Shown here piece after piece: positions 1 through 10,600 of a DNA stretch of 64,000 nucleotides. Source of the stretch: Lindgomyces ingoldianus (Eukaryota; Ascomycota; Dothideomycetes; Pleosporales; Lindgomycetaceae); the NCBI RefSeq assembly GCF_010093535.1, contig NW_022985193.1, positions 767,132 through 831,131 of the forward strand, given 5' to 3'. Position numbers and translations under genes: made by a program. The stretch's first letter is position 1, and each line of letters begins with the position of its first letter. The notes under the pieces were generated by a model. It saw only the letters and a list, made by a program, of their open reading frames with translations, searched no databases and was not told where the DNA came from.

Positions 1-2913
1 AACTAACCATAATTTAAACATGTTTTACACAACGCATGCTAGAGCAAACTGCATGCAAATTAGCATAAAGGTGCACTTACATTAGGTATACATTTTTTTC
101 AAAAAAGAATATAAGAAACACATAAGGTGACAGAGAAACAGCGTTACCGGGGTTTATCCGAAGAAATTCTGACTAACTAGCGCGTCTAAAAGAGGAGATT
201 CTGCTCAACTTTTTGTTCTGCAAACCCGAATATAATAAGCAGAGCAAGCTCTGCTAATAAACCTTTAGTTTTTTATGTTTAGAGTTTTAAAATTTTTTTT
301 ATAAGTTTCTAAGTTAATTTATTCTTTACTATACTTAATTAAAAATGTGTTAGTAAGGGTTACCTTAAATAAGTTTTTTTTTATTTAGAATAAAATGCTT
401 TACTTGTCTACTTAATTCTTATTTATTGTAGTAAATGTGCATCTGCTGTCTACTAAAGCTAGTCTAGGCTACTCTTTATATGTAAAGGTAGTTATTAGAC
501 TGTGTCCTACCTCTTATCTAACTACAACTAGAGCTAATATGTTATAAAGAGCCTTTTTATTTAAAAAAAATAAAAATTAATGTTTTATAAGTTATTATTA
601 AACTTATTTTTTTTTATAAATTTAATGTTTTTAGTTATAGTAGTTAGCTGCTTTACATTTATAATTTTTAACTAAGTAGTATAATATTAGATAGTTCTTC
701 TTTCTTACTGCTTTTTACTAGAAGTAGTAGAACCTGCAGTTGTCTTGTTCTTTACATGCTAGCTATCCCTCCTGTTTATAGGGAGGGGCAGTCTAGCAGG
801 TGTAGCAATTTGTAGTTTTGTAGGCTAAGGCTGTTTCTTACTATAGGCAACTATTATAGTTCTTTTTTTATGTAGGCTACTAGCCTATTTAGTGTTTGTT
901 ATCCTAGTAATTAACACAGTAACGTTATATGCACTAGTACTAGGGGTATAAACAACTGTTAGGTTTATGTAAAGTATTAAAAAGACTTTTCTAGGTCTAC
1001 TAAAAGTATTCTTATGTTTATACTATTTAGATAGAGTGTTTTTTATTAGTAATTATTAGTGCTATAGTTCTTATTTCTATAAAGTGCATACTAGCTATAG
1101 CTTTACTATATTACTAAAGCCTTCTTGCTAATTACTAGGCTTAGAAGTAGCGTCTTAGGCTTTTTAGGTACTAGCCTTAGAACTTTAAACTTAGCAAGTC
1201 TACCTAGTCTTTCTAGTTTTTAATTTTAGATTTTTATAAAAAACTACTATTATTTTTTATTATTTATAATGTTATATTTAACTTTAGCTATCTACTATAT
1301 AATGTTAAACATAAGGTAGTTGTTGCTAATGTTTATCTAGTAAAGCATTACTATGCAATAGCTTAAGTAGTTGTGTTGTAGACTACACTTTTAGCATTTA
1401 TATTTTTAGAACTATTTAGAGAGCTTTTTTACTAAAGTACTAGAGGTCTAGTTTTAAAGAGAGAACTATTCTTCTTTTTTTTAAACATTTATAATGTATT
1501 CTTAGATTTAAGTTTCTTCTTTATATCTTTTAAAAATTATAAGGTCTTATAACACTATATTTAGGCTACTAAAGTTTTAAATAACTACTTTCTAATACAC
1601 TTTAAAGTAGTTATTTAAAGAATAGTTTTTTTTATATTACTAGTAAAGTCTGTTATTTAATTTTTCTAATATTTTCTTATTTATAAGGCTATATTTAGCA
1701 GTAATAGCTTTTATTATTATAGTAGTATTTTTATTCTTCTCTTTCTAAAAGTTTAGGTAATTTTAGCAGAAATATTCTACTTTTCTATAGTTTAGGTAGG
1801 CCTTGTTCTCTAGCTACTTTTATTATTCCTTTATTAAGGGCAGCTTATTACGTTCTAAAACTTAGCTCTTTTTAAAAAGAGGGCTCTATGTATGCTTTAT
1901 ATAACTAAAGTTTATTAGTTTTTTATTATATTATAAAAGCTTTTTTTTTTAGAAATAAATTTTAGTTTTTAAAAAGTTTTTTTTTTTTTTATTTACACTT
2001 CTTATAACAGTTATTATAGGTTATTGCTTATGTAATAAAGTTTTTAAAAGTAGTTAGCTTATTACTATGTATAAATTTATCTTTTACTATTTTACTTAGT
2101 TTATTATAGAACATGTAATAAAGAGCTTTCTAATTAGTCTATCTGCAGATAGCTAGCTGTTCTCTAAAGCGCACTGCATAGTTCTAGACTAGGCTTATAC
2201 CTTACTTTATAGTATTTAGTTTATTAGCTGTAATTTTTTTTATTTAGAGTTTTATAAATAGCTATTAAAGTGTTTTTAAAGTTTTTAGTACTACTAAACA
2301 CTTTCTTTATTTTAAAAGTAAGTGCTTTACTATTTACTCTAAAGTTTATTTAATTATTTACATAAAGCTAGAACTAAATTACAGGGGGGCCTTTTAGGTA
2401 TAGTTCTATCTAGGATATTATTTCTGCGTCTGTCTAAAATGCTTTTTTATTATACTACATATAAAGGTAGCATTTTATAAAGAATAGTTAAAGGTCTTTT
2501 AGTAATTTTTTAAAAAGCTTTAAAAAACCTAATTTTAAAGTTTTTTTTTAGCTATAATACTTACTTTTTTTATTAAAATGTTCTAAATCTTTACTAGCTT
2601 TACTTATAGTTTATGTATTTAATAGGCTTAGTTAGTAGCTTTTTAAAAGCTTAAAGTTTTTAAAAAGTTTTATATTTTTATTACTTTTTAGTAAAAGTTT
2701 ATAACTTTTTATTAAAAGTTTACTAGTTTACTAATATTTTTATTAATTTACTAAAGTTTTTTAATATCTTCCTAGATTAAGTTAATTTATCCTGCTAAAA
2801 TAGCTTTACTTTAGGTAGAAACTTCTATAGATCTTAATAAAGCTGCTTAAGCTATGTTAAAATCTAGGTTATGTTAAAAGGTATCTATACTTTTTAAAAA
2901 AAGTAGTGTTTAA
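1..2913 (-). pseudogene. Degenerate gag/protease region of Gyp-A
   Basis: No open frame survives. By position this is the leader, gag and upstream pol of Gyp-A, because it lies between the 5' LTR and the segment that precedes the reverse transcriptase in the right copy. The minus-strand frame just inside the LTR (about 2550-2780) reads as a Leu/Lys/Asn-rich string with heptad-like spacing, as in gag N-termini, with stops where Trp or Gln codons would fit. Base composition is extremely AT-rich. The gag call rests on position more than on recognised motifs. Confidence 0.5.
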
Positions 2914-3506
2914 TGTTATAATTCTTACTTTAGAAAAGCACTTAGGTCTGCTAATATTCTAAAGAGGGAAGTTAGACAAGTAGTAGAGGCTAACTAGTAG
3001 GGTGTACAGTCCTACGTACAGGCTATTAGGCTAATAAAGAAGGGTAGAGTAACTAGATTATAGTTTACCCTTATTATAGCAGTAAAAAAGCTAGGTTAAA
3101 CAGTTCTATTAAATAAAGTTTAAGGTATATATAGTATAAAATATATAAATAGTATTATAGCTTTTTAAAAAGCTAAATACTACTTAGTCTATATAAAAAA
3201 TAAACTAAATATTAAACACACTTTTTAAAAGTTATTTAATGCAGAAACTATATACATGTGTTAGGGGTGCTAAGGGGAGCTAGTAGGAGCTTATAAGAGC
3301 CTACTAAGGAGAGCTTCTATAAGCTCCCTTACGCTTCCTAGACTTGTAGCCTGTCTTCCTATTAGACAACACACTCCTCTGTTACTGCGGGCGGCTGCGC
3401 TGCCCCCGTGCCCTCCAACTGGTTCATAAGCGAGCCCTGTCCCAATCCAGCTAGATTGTAGAGCACTGCTGGTAGAGTTACGCTAGTCTAACCATAGACT
3501 GTAACA
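2914..3506 (-). repeat. Gyp-A long terminal repeat (593 bp)
   Basis: The repeat begins TGTTATAAT and ends GACTGTAACA, matching the LTR at 56286-56876 (591 bp, TGTTACAAT to GACTGTAACA). The part nearest 3506, the outer side of the element, keeps GC-rich sequence (3380-3480). The part nearest 2914, the inner side, is heavily mutated. In the right copy the polarity is the opposite, as expected if the outer end is spared in both. Confidence 0.85.
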
Positions 3507-4522
3507 CTTCTCTTTTAATCTTATAATAAAAAAAATAAGTGTGTATAATAAAAAAATAAAATAAATAAGCCTTATATAAAAGTGTTATTAGTCTAGTTAG
3601 TCTAGAGCATTTTTGCGCACAGAATCTAGCTAGTCTACAGATGCTTCTATCTAGACAAAGAGGTAGTTAGTTAAGACTAATAATTAAAGAGTTTAATTTA
3701 GTTTTTTTATACATGCATTTACTAAGTTATTTTTACTATTAATTTACTTAATCTTAGTAATTTCTTTTTTTAATATAATTTATAAAGTAACATAATGTTA
3801 ATTATAAGTTATTTTTTACTAGTAGTGCCTAGCTTAATAAAGTAAGTATATAAAAACTTTAAATTTATATAGATTACTACTAGAATTAGTAGTAGTTTAA
3901 GTGTTTATATAATTTAGTATAAAGTTATACTAAAAGTAATTACATTATTAAACCTTTTAACTATTTTATATAGTTTACTAGTAAAAACACTTCTAGTTAC
4001 TCTTTTACACTTAGTAAAATTTTAGTATATAATATTACTTAGTATTTTAAAGTAGTTACTTTACTTTATATAGTTTTTATTACTTAATATAATTAAAAAT
4101 CTTAGCTATAAGCTAAGGTCTTTATTATTAGTAAATAATTTATTTATAAACATAAACAGCTTTACATAATTAAGCTGTAAGAGAAAAAAGGTAAAACTAC
4201 ACTTACTATTATCTATCTACTATTAGATTTATGTGTTAAGTGCTTAAATATTATTATGTAAAAAGTCTATAGTTTATGCAGTAATATATAAGTTATTGCG
4301 TTTGCTAAAAGGTTAACCTTCTAGCTAGCACAGCAGAAGGATATATATAGATAGATAGCTGTACGCGACATAAGTTAAATGCTGCCTCTAGTTAACATAT
4401 AAATATAATGTATACCTTTTTTACACACTACTTAACATATTATTATATAGCATCCTTATTCTTTAAGTTAATTATATAAAAGTAGCTTACTTATCTTTTC
4501 TAAGTAAAAACTACTATATTAT
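3507..4522. other. AT-rich degenerate DNA of unknown origin
   Basis: This is the pre-insertion sequence into which Gyp-A, a TRIM-2 LTR and Cop-A were placed; it continues after Cop-A at 15725. No open frame or recognised protein motif is visible on either strand. A short perfect inverted repeat, CTTAGCT/AGCTAAG with a three-base loop, lies near 4102. It is probably an older RIP-degraded transposon. Confidence 0.5.
4294..4370 (-). repeat. Solo LTR of TRIM-2 (77 bp)
   Basis: This 77-bp sequence matches both 77-bp LTRs of the miniature element at 21849-22273. It starts TATTGCG (TGTTGCG in the intact copies) and ends ACGCGACA. It is bounded by a perfect 5-bp duplication, TAAGT at 4289-4293 and 4371-4375, so it is the product of LTR-LTR recombination of an inserted TRIM-2. 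The strand follows the orientation inferred for the full element. Confidence 0.85.
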
Positions 4523-4527
4523 ACATA

Positions 4528-4988
4528 TGTCAGATTGAAGCACTGTTTCTAGGCTTCCTAAGATGAATGATGGGTTTGGATATGATGTATGGGATGATTG
4601 ATTGATTGTATTAATTGTGTTCATTTATTGATCCTTTTTCTGCTCTACTCGTGTTGCTCGGCTTTTTGTTTTGCCGATCCGAGTCCCTCGCGCACTTGCC
4701 CTATGCGCGACCAGCTTGCAAAATGCTGCAATTTGCTGCAATTTGCTGCAATTTGCTGCAATTTGCTGCAATTTGCTGCAAACTGCTGCAACATGCTGCA
4801 ATTTGCTGCAATTTGCTGCAAACTGCTGCAACATGCTGCAAAATGCTGCAAAATGCTGCAATTTGCTGCAACATGCTGCAAAATGCTGCAATTTGCAGCA
4901 ACATACTGTTCGAGCTTATTGCTCGTACTATGTAGCAGCTTTCGTCAAGCGTTCCTCCTGTCTTGACAGTAGGTGCGCAAATCTGACA
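4528..4988 (-). repeat. Cop-A 3' LTR (461 bp)
   Basis: The LTR runs from TGTCAGATT to AATCTGACA, a perfect 9-bp inverted terminal pair. It carries an 18-unit 10-bp minisatellite in its middle. It is almost free of RIP-type damage. Seen on the coding strand this is the 3' LTR, since the RNase H end of pol and the polypurine tract lie directly beside it. Confidence 0.92.
4721..4900. repeat. 10-bp minisatellite in Cop-A LTR, 18 units
   Basis: Eighteen contiguous 10-bp units share TGCTGCA and differ in the three preceding bases (ATT, AAC, ACA or AAA). The order from 4721 is AAA, then five ATT, AAC, ACA, two ATT, AAC, ACA, two AAA, ATT, ACA, AAA, ATT; the last unit ends in GCAGCA. The Cys/Leu/Gln-rich reading frames crossing it on both strands are by-products of the repeat, not genes. 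Confidence 0.97.
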
Positions 4989-5002
4989 CACCCCCTCAGC
5001 TT
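4989..5002 (-). other. Polypurine tract of Cop-A
   Basis: On the minus strand the bases adjoining the 3' LTR read AAGCTGAGGGGGTG, followed directly by TGTCAGATT. A purine tract next to the 3' LTR primes plus-strand DNA synthesis in LTR elements. A very similar tract, AAGCTGGGGGGTG, adjoins the LTR of TRIM-2. Confidence 0.8.
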
Positions 5003-8000
5003 AGACATGCTTCAAGCTGGTCCCCGATTGCGCAACCTTAGTATGCTTCCAGGGCTTCCATTCTTGCTTCAATCTCTTCCATATCCGCTTCCTGACTGAC
5101 TATCCTCTCCCTGACGTTAACTAGCCGAATTTGCTAAAGAAAGCTTGGCCATTTGCTGACTAGAAGCGCTTTGGTGAGTCCGTCCGCAAGCATCTTGCTG
5201 GAGGGGACATGGACAACCTTGATTGTTTGTCGAGAGACTTCCTGTCGGAGCCAGTGGTTATGGATGTTGACATGTCGGAGCTTGGTTTGAAGTTAGGATA
5301 TCTCTTCGTTTACTAGTCAGATTGTCTGCTTGTTGTTGCACTAGATTATAATAGTTAAATTAGGCAGCTTAACTTATAGTTTGTTAAGAAGCATTCTTGT
5401 AAACATAGCTTCCTTAGCAACTTAGAACAGTGCAAGTAATTCTGCTTTTATTATTAACATTGTGACTGTATCTTGTTTGTTTGCTTGCTATGCAATCTAT
5501 CTGCTAAATAGTTAAATAATGTAGCCCTAAGAGCTCTTCTTATTTAGTGTATTGTTTATAAATAACACATCACTTGCTACTACAAGGTAGTCTTCTTCTC
5601 CTAATTAGAGTGCGTACGTCTGTGTCGCATGTAGGTACAGGATGACTTGATTAGCTGCATCCTGATGGTTAGATGCGGGATTCGTGAGAAACTGTGCAAG
5701 GCGTGATGTAGCAAAGGCAATGTCTAGTCTTGTAGTAACTGCTGCAAAGAGCAGAGATCTAATCTTCTGCTAATATTAATTTACTTCTAATAGGGTTGCA
5801 AAACTAGATTGCAGCATAAGTTTAATCCCACTTATAGGTGTAGCGTGCTGCAGGTCCTTTCTGTCAGCTAGCCTAGCTATCTTGTTAATATATAAGGCTT
5901 ATAATAGCTAAATTATTTATTGCTGTTAATCTCTAATAATCTTAACTCTTAGAAACTATTATAGGTTCTTGCCTTCTATTAGGGTATACTTCTCTTATAA
6001 CTAGTCTACTACACGCTGTGCATCTGCTTTAGAGCCTTTTTTATACATAATAATAAGGTTGTCTACATAGAAGAAGACAAATATTCTAGCTTTAGTTATG
6101 CAGTAGGGTTTATGTAGAACAGCTAAAAACTTAAGGCCTTTAAAAGTTATTATAAAATAGTGTTACTAGAGTAGAAGAGAAATTTGTAGGCTATATAGTG
6201 CTTTTTAAAGCTTTAGTATTATACCTAGTTTCTAATAGCCTCTTAGCATCTGCATGTAGATATTGCAGTTAATTGCTGCATGTATAAACGCGTTAGTTAT
6301 GTTATATTATTTAAGCTCTAGGTTAAAGCGTGCAGATATTGCTATTAGCATTTAAAATAAGCGTCCTGCTAGAGTAGCAGTGTAGGTGTTTTATGTAGTA
6401 ATGTTTCTCTATTAATTACTATAGACTACTAGTTACGCCTTACATCTTTGCAATCTATAGTGCTTATTAAGCTTGTAGGTGTACACCTACATATAATCTA
6501 GGATCTGCTGTCTAGCTGCCTTAATTAGCTTTATCTAGACCTCTGTCTAGGATTTTATTATCTAATAACTGTTTAAGTGCGTTCTTTCTGCTGCCTTAAA
6601 CATCTTATATAGAGGGTGCTCCTTTAGTTACTTTTAAGTTAATAGTAAAGGTAGCAGCTAGCTTCTATAAGGTGTCTTTCTTTTAGATAGCATTTTTATT
6701 AATGCTGCTTTATCTAGTGTCTTGCTGCTATGCTTTTCTACACTTTTAGATCTTATGCTAGCTATAAACGCTGCAGCCTATAGTATAGTCTTTAACAACC
6801 CTATTTAGCTTAGCTTTAGTGCTGCTCTAGCTATTAACTGCATAAGCAATGCTACAGGTAGTAGAGTATTTAAAGAAGACAGATAGTTATCTCTAATCTT
6901 TTTTTCTTAATAGTAGCCTAGTAGGTCTACTTTATTAAAATTTAATGTATTATCTACAGTGTTATCTTTATAGAATAACTCTGTCTTTAGCTAATAACTA
7001 GGTGTTAGAAGCTTAATTATTCTAATGTATGTAGTAATTTCTTTTACTATGTTATATATAAGGTTATCTATTAAGTCTTTAGGCTTACTGCTAAAGATTA
7101 AGTGTTTGTTAAAAATAACATTATGTGTATAGATTACTTTTGCTAGCAGTAGTATCTATACGCAGTAGATGTTTAATAATTAGTACCTAACTAGATATCT
7201 AATCTACACCTTTAGGTCTAGCCTTTGTAGCTTAGATTTATTCTAATGTGTGTTATTAGTTATTATAAATGCTTTGCAGCTATAAGCTTTTAGATGTGTA
7301 AAGCTTAGCTTTTAAATTAACATAACAACTCTATTATTTAGAGCTGCTTATGTAAAGAAGATCTTGTATAGTGTCTTCTAGTTGTTAGGATAGTTTAGCG
7401 TCTAATTATATAGGTATACGCCTGCTCTAGTAATGTATAGCTATATGTTCTATAGTAGGTTAGCATCTAGTTGCATAGCCTGTAACTTTTTCTTATTTAC
7501 ACCCTCTAAGCGTTTAGCTTCTCTGTTCTAGGCTTGTGTATCTAGTGCTAAAGGCTTAATAGTTATTCTATGTAATACTAGCTAGCGTTCTACCTCTAGT
7601 TTTACTGTTGTAATCTTGTTATTAGCTTTAATAACTTTTATAGTAATGTTATAATAGTTCTTTAAAAAAAGGATAAAGATTATAAAAGCTTTAATAATTA
7701 ATTTAGTAGGCCTGTTATTCTTAAAGTAGAGGTTCTACTAGAGGCTAGAATACTTGTTAGTAATTAGCATTTAACTCTGCTCTTTTATAATGCTTTGTGC
7801 TTTGTATGTATAGAAATTAATTAACAGTCTTTTGCTAGGTCTACTGTTGCTAATTTATAGTGTACAGCTAATTTATTATTATATCTTAGCTCTGCTACAT
7901 AAGTTACATTAGACTGTTGTAATTTCTTTAATTTACACCCCCTTAGCTTACTATATAAAGTGTTAAAGTGTAGCTAGTTTAGGGTGTCCTAGACACTTAT

Positions 8001-9219
8001 GCTATAGCTCTGCTAATGCCTTTTATAGACTACATTTAGTTCTTATGTTAATTATGTGTGTATAATATAAGCCCTTTTGTAGTAAATAGTACTCTAACAC
8101 TTATTAGCTATAGATCTTTATAAGATCTTTAATTATTGTCCTATTTAAAGCCTTTAAAGTAGTTAGCTTTGCTTGTGTGTTCTACTAGATTCCTTTCTGT
8201 CGCAGTAGGCAGAACAAGACTAGGTTGCACAGCAGGTCTAGGCACAGTGCAGTGTTATGTAGTACAAGACTGTATGCTTAACTGTGTGTTCTATGCTTAC
8301 TTTTTAGGCTTAGTGTAATTAATCTGTAGCTTTAAATCTATATATAAGAGTTTCTAGACTAGATAAAGTTTTCTAGTGTTAGTAGACAATAGTTATAGAT
8401 CTAATTAAAATTATTTATAATATAGCATATTAAGCCTAAGTTAAGAATAAATAATTTTCTTAGTAGATATCTATTCTAGTTTAAATTAACTATAGCTAGT
8501 AATGCAGCTGCTTTAACTTTTAATACTTTCTAGCTTTTAAGTTAGTCTTCTTATATCTTTAGTGTAAGTGTATGTAAACTCTTTAGGATTAGTATCTTTA
8601 AATTATGTCTACGCTGCCCTCTTAGTAGGCCTTAAAATTCTAAGTTATGCTTGCGCTTTAATACTATAAGCTCTTTAACTCTCTTATTTAGCATCTACTA
8701 GTCTAGTGCTCTGTCTAGATAGACATAGAAGCAGTCCTTTAGTGCATAGATGTGTCTGCATGCAGGACATTTAGTGCCTTCTGTTTTAGTAGGTTTCTAG
8801 CTTAAGAATAACTTCCTGTTATCTTCTTAATAACATTAATGTTAAGGTTTACCCTATTTTCTTAACATTGCAACTTCTGCACTACAGGCGTCTCTATTTA
8901 TACCCTAGGTAGTTTTCCTACTTTTAGCAAGGTATAATAAGTTATCTGTTGTAAAGGCAGCTTTATGCTTTCTTATATGTATTAGATAATTTAACATTAT
9001 ATGTTTTTAAAAGCGCTTTATTATTTCTTTTTAATTTATGTCTAGTGTAAACTGTCTACTTTCCTAAAAGGTTGTAGACTAATAAGGGGCAACTTTATTT
9101 ATAGTAGTTAGAAAGTCCTTTGTAACAGCATTAAACTACGTTGTTTCTAGAACATTTTGTGTCTCCGCTTCTGTGGCAGCGTAGTCATACTCCGCTAGCT
9201 ACAGGTCCTATATGCTTGC
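5003..9219 (-). pseudogene. Cop-A pol: integrase to RNase H, degenerate
   Basis: Minus-strand translation gives clear Copia signatures. The reverse transcriptase catalytic box reads FVFFYVDNLIIMYK (about 6035-6085), an altered form of FVDDLII. Downstream come AAVTTRLDIAFATSRLAQFL and ILYLHATQTYAL (about 5630-5760), then the C-terminal RNase H end KMLADGLTKAL near 5160-5190. Many in-frame stops sit where Trp or Gln is expected. The last 300 bp is nearly intact. Gag-proximal parts (toward 9219) are too damaged to assign. It is split at 9219 by Gyp-B and resumes at 14888. Confidence 0.9.
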
Positions 9220-9537
9220 TGTCACGGTATCCTCCCCGGATCCCAGACATAACCGTATTAGACGCGTACTAGAGTATTATTAGTGCACGTCTAACATAAA
9301 CACAACACAACACAGACATAAACTTAAGCATAAACTGCTTTAACACTAACTAAACCTAAAACAGGCTTAATTTATACCTAAAGTGCTTAGACTTCTAAGC
9401 TAAGTATTTAATTACTAATTTCCTTCTAAACTTTCCTGTTTCTTACATAATGTCTTATACTTACTATAATACCTTACATAGTAATTAAACTAGACCTCTG
9501 TAAAGCTTTATAACCTTACTTATGCATAATTATAACA
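9220..9537 (+). repeat. Gyp-B 5' LTR
   Basis: The LTR starts TGTCACGG and ends ATTATAACA. Against the 3' LTR nearly all differences are transitions. The first part keeps the C/G state (CCCCGGATCCCAGAC) and the last part is mutated to A/T (TTATGCATAATTATAACA). Confidence 0.95.
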
Positions 9538-10600
9538 TTATGTTATGTTAAAACTCTAGCTAAGAATAGCCTCTAAATCTAATTTAATAAGCTTAGTACT
9601 TACATAACTTTAAGCTATTAAAGTAAGCTAAAAAGCCTTCTAAAAAGCGCTTACTTTATAAAAAAGCTGCTATGTTGTAAGCTTTAAAGCTTTTTAAAAG
9701 AACTTTAAAAAACAGCTTTATATTATTAAGTAGTTTATTTCTGCCTTAACTTTTGTTATAGTAGTAGGAACTAAGAACTTACTAGCCTTAAAGCCTACTT
9801 AGAAGTCTAAAGATAGCTTAACTTTTTTCTACCTAACACTGCCTATAACTTATAACCTTTTTAACTTAGTAATAAAATCTAACTAACTCTCTAATCCTCT
9901 ACTATTTAATAAAAAACAGAAAGACTTACTTTCCTTTCTACATAAGCTCTAATATAAACTTAAAGAAAACATAGACTAATTCCTTTTTAAACACTTTTAG
10001 TTATTATATGCCTATTTTTAACTTAACTATAACATAATAGCCTTAATTAACTTACTAATAAATAAAAATATTATTAACTTAGATTAATTTATAGCGTTTT
10101 TATAAGTAACTTATAAAGACTTAAATAAAAAGTTAACAGCTCTAAGTTACCTAAACACTTTATAATAAAAAAAAAAAGCTTTACTTTACACTTTACTAAG
10201 TTCTGCTAACTTACATCTAATATAGGCTTAAATAAGATAGGTCTAATTACAGCTTTATATAACTCCCTCTTAACTAAACTATAACGCGCTATAGTAGGAG
10301 AACCCCTTCTAAACAACCTTAACATGTATGTAAACCTAATTGCTACCTATAATAATAACATAAAGTTTCTCCCTGTACAAGCCCTAATACGCCTCTAAAC
10401 TAGCGCAGTTGCAAATAAGGACTCTAACATAATAAAAATTAATTTAAATTATGCTTTAGTTAGTTCTAAAAAGTGTAAAGATTATAAAAAAAAAGTTAAT
10501 GCTTTAAGTATAGTAAGTATAGTTATATTTTTTAAAACTGCTTTATTCCTCTTTCTTAAGTCTATATAAGTAGCGCTGCTAGCACTTATTAAAAATTCTT
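9538..10600 (+). pseudogene. Gyp-B gag, degenerate
   Basis: After the leader, a plus-strand frame at about 10200-10500 reads as a Gypsy gag C-terminal part, with segments such as GLNKIGLITALYNSLL and NLNMYVNLIATYNNNIKFLP, then a basic stretch CKDYKKK where a zinc knuckle would begin. In-frame stops fall at presumed Arg/Gln/Trp positions. The N-terminal half is not recognisable. Gag would form the particle that packages the element RNA. Confidence 0.65.

Larger units (their letters stand above)
1..3506 (-). mobile_element. Gyp-A left copy, 5' part of a Ty3/Gypsy element
   Basis: This stretch is a RIP-degraded LTR retrotransposon read on the minus strand; its 3' part lies beyond the left edge. 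Bases 350-369 and 62680-62699 are the same 20 bases (TTAGTAAGGGTTACCTTAAA), and similarity continues at a near-constant offset of about 62330, so the two window ends hold two copies of one family. The right copy shows a Gypsy reverse transcriptase on the minus strand, which fixes the family and orientation. The LTR at 2914-3506 is therefore the 5' LTR. The five bases outside it are CTTCT; the partner duplication is not visible. Confidence 0.8.

Noticed and set aside
4721..4900. CRISPR-like array
   Set aside because: Units are 10 bp without spacers and lie in an LTR of a fungal retrotransposon.
4598..5099. Several overlapping Cys/Leu/Gln-rich reading frames on both strands
   Set aside because: They are translations of the 10-bp LTR minisatellite in different frames, with no start context or family match.
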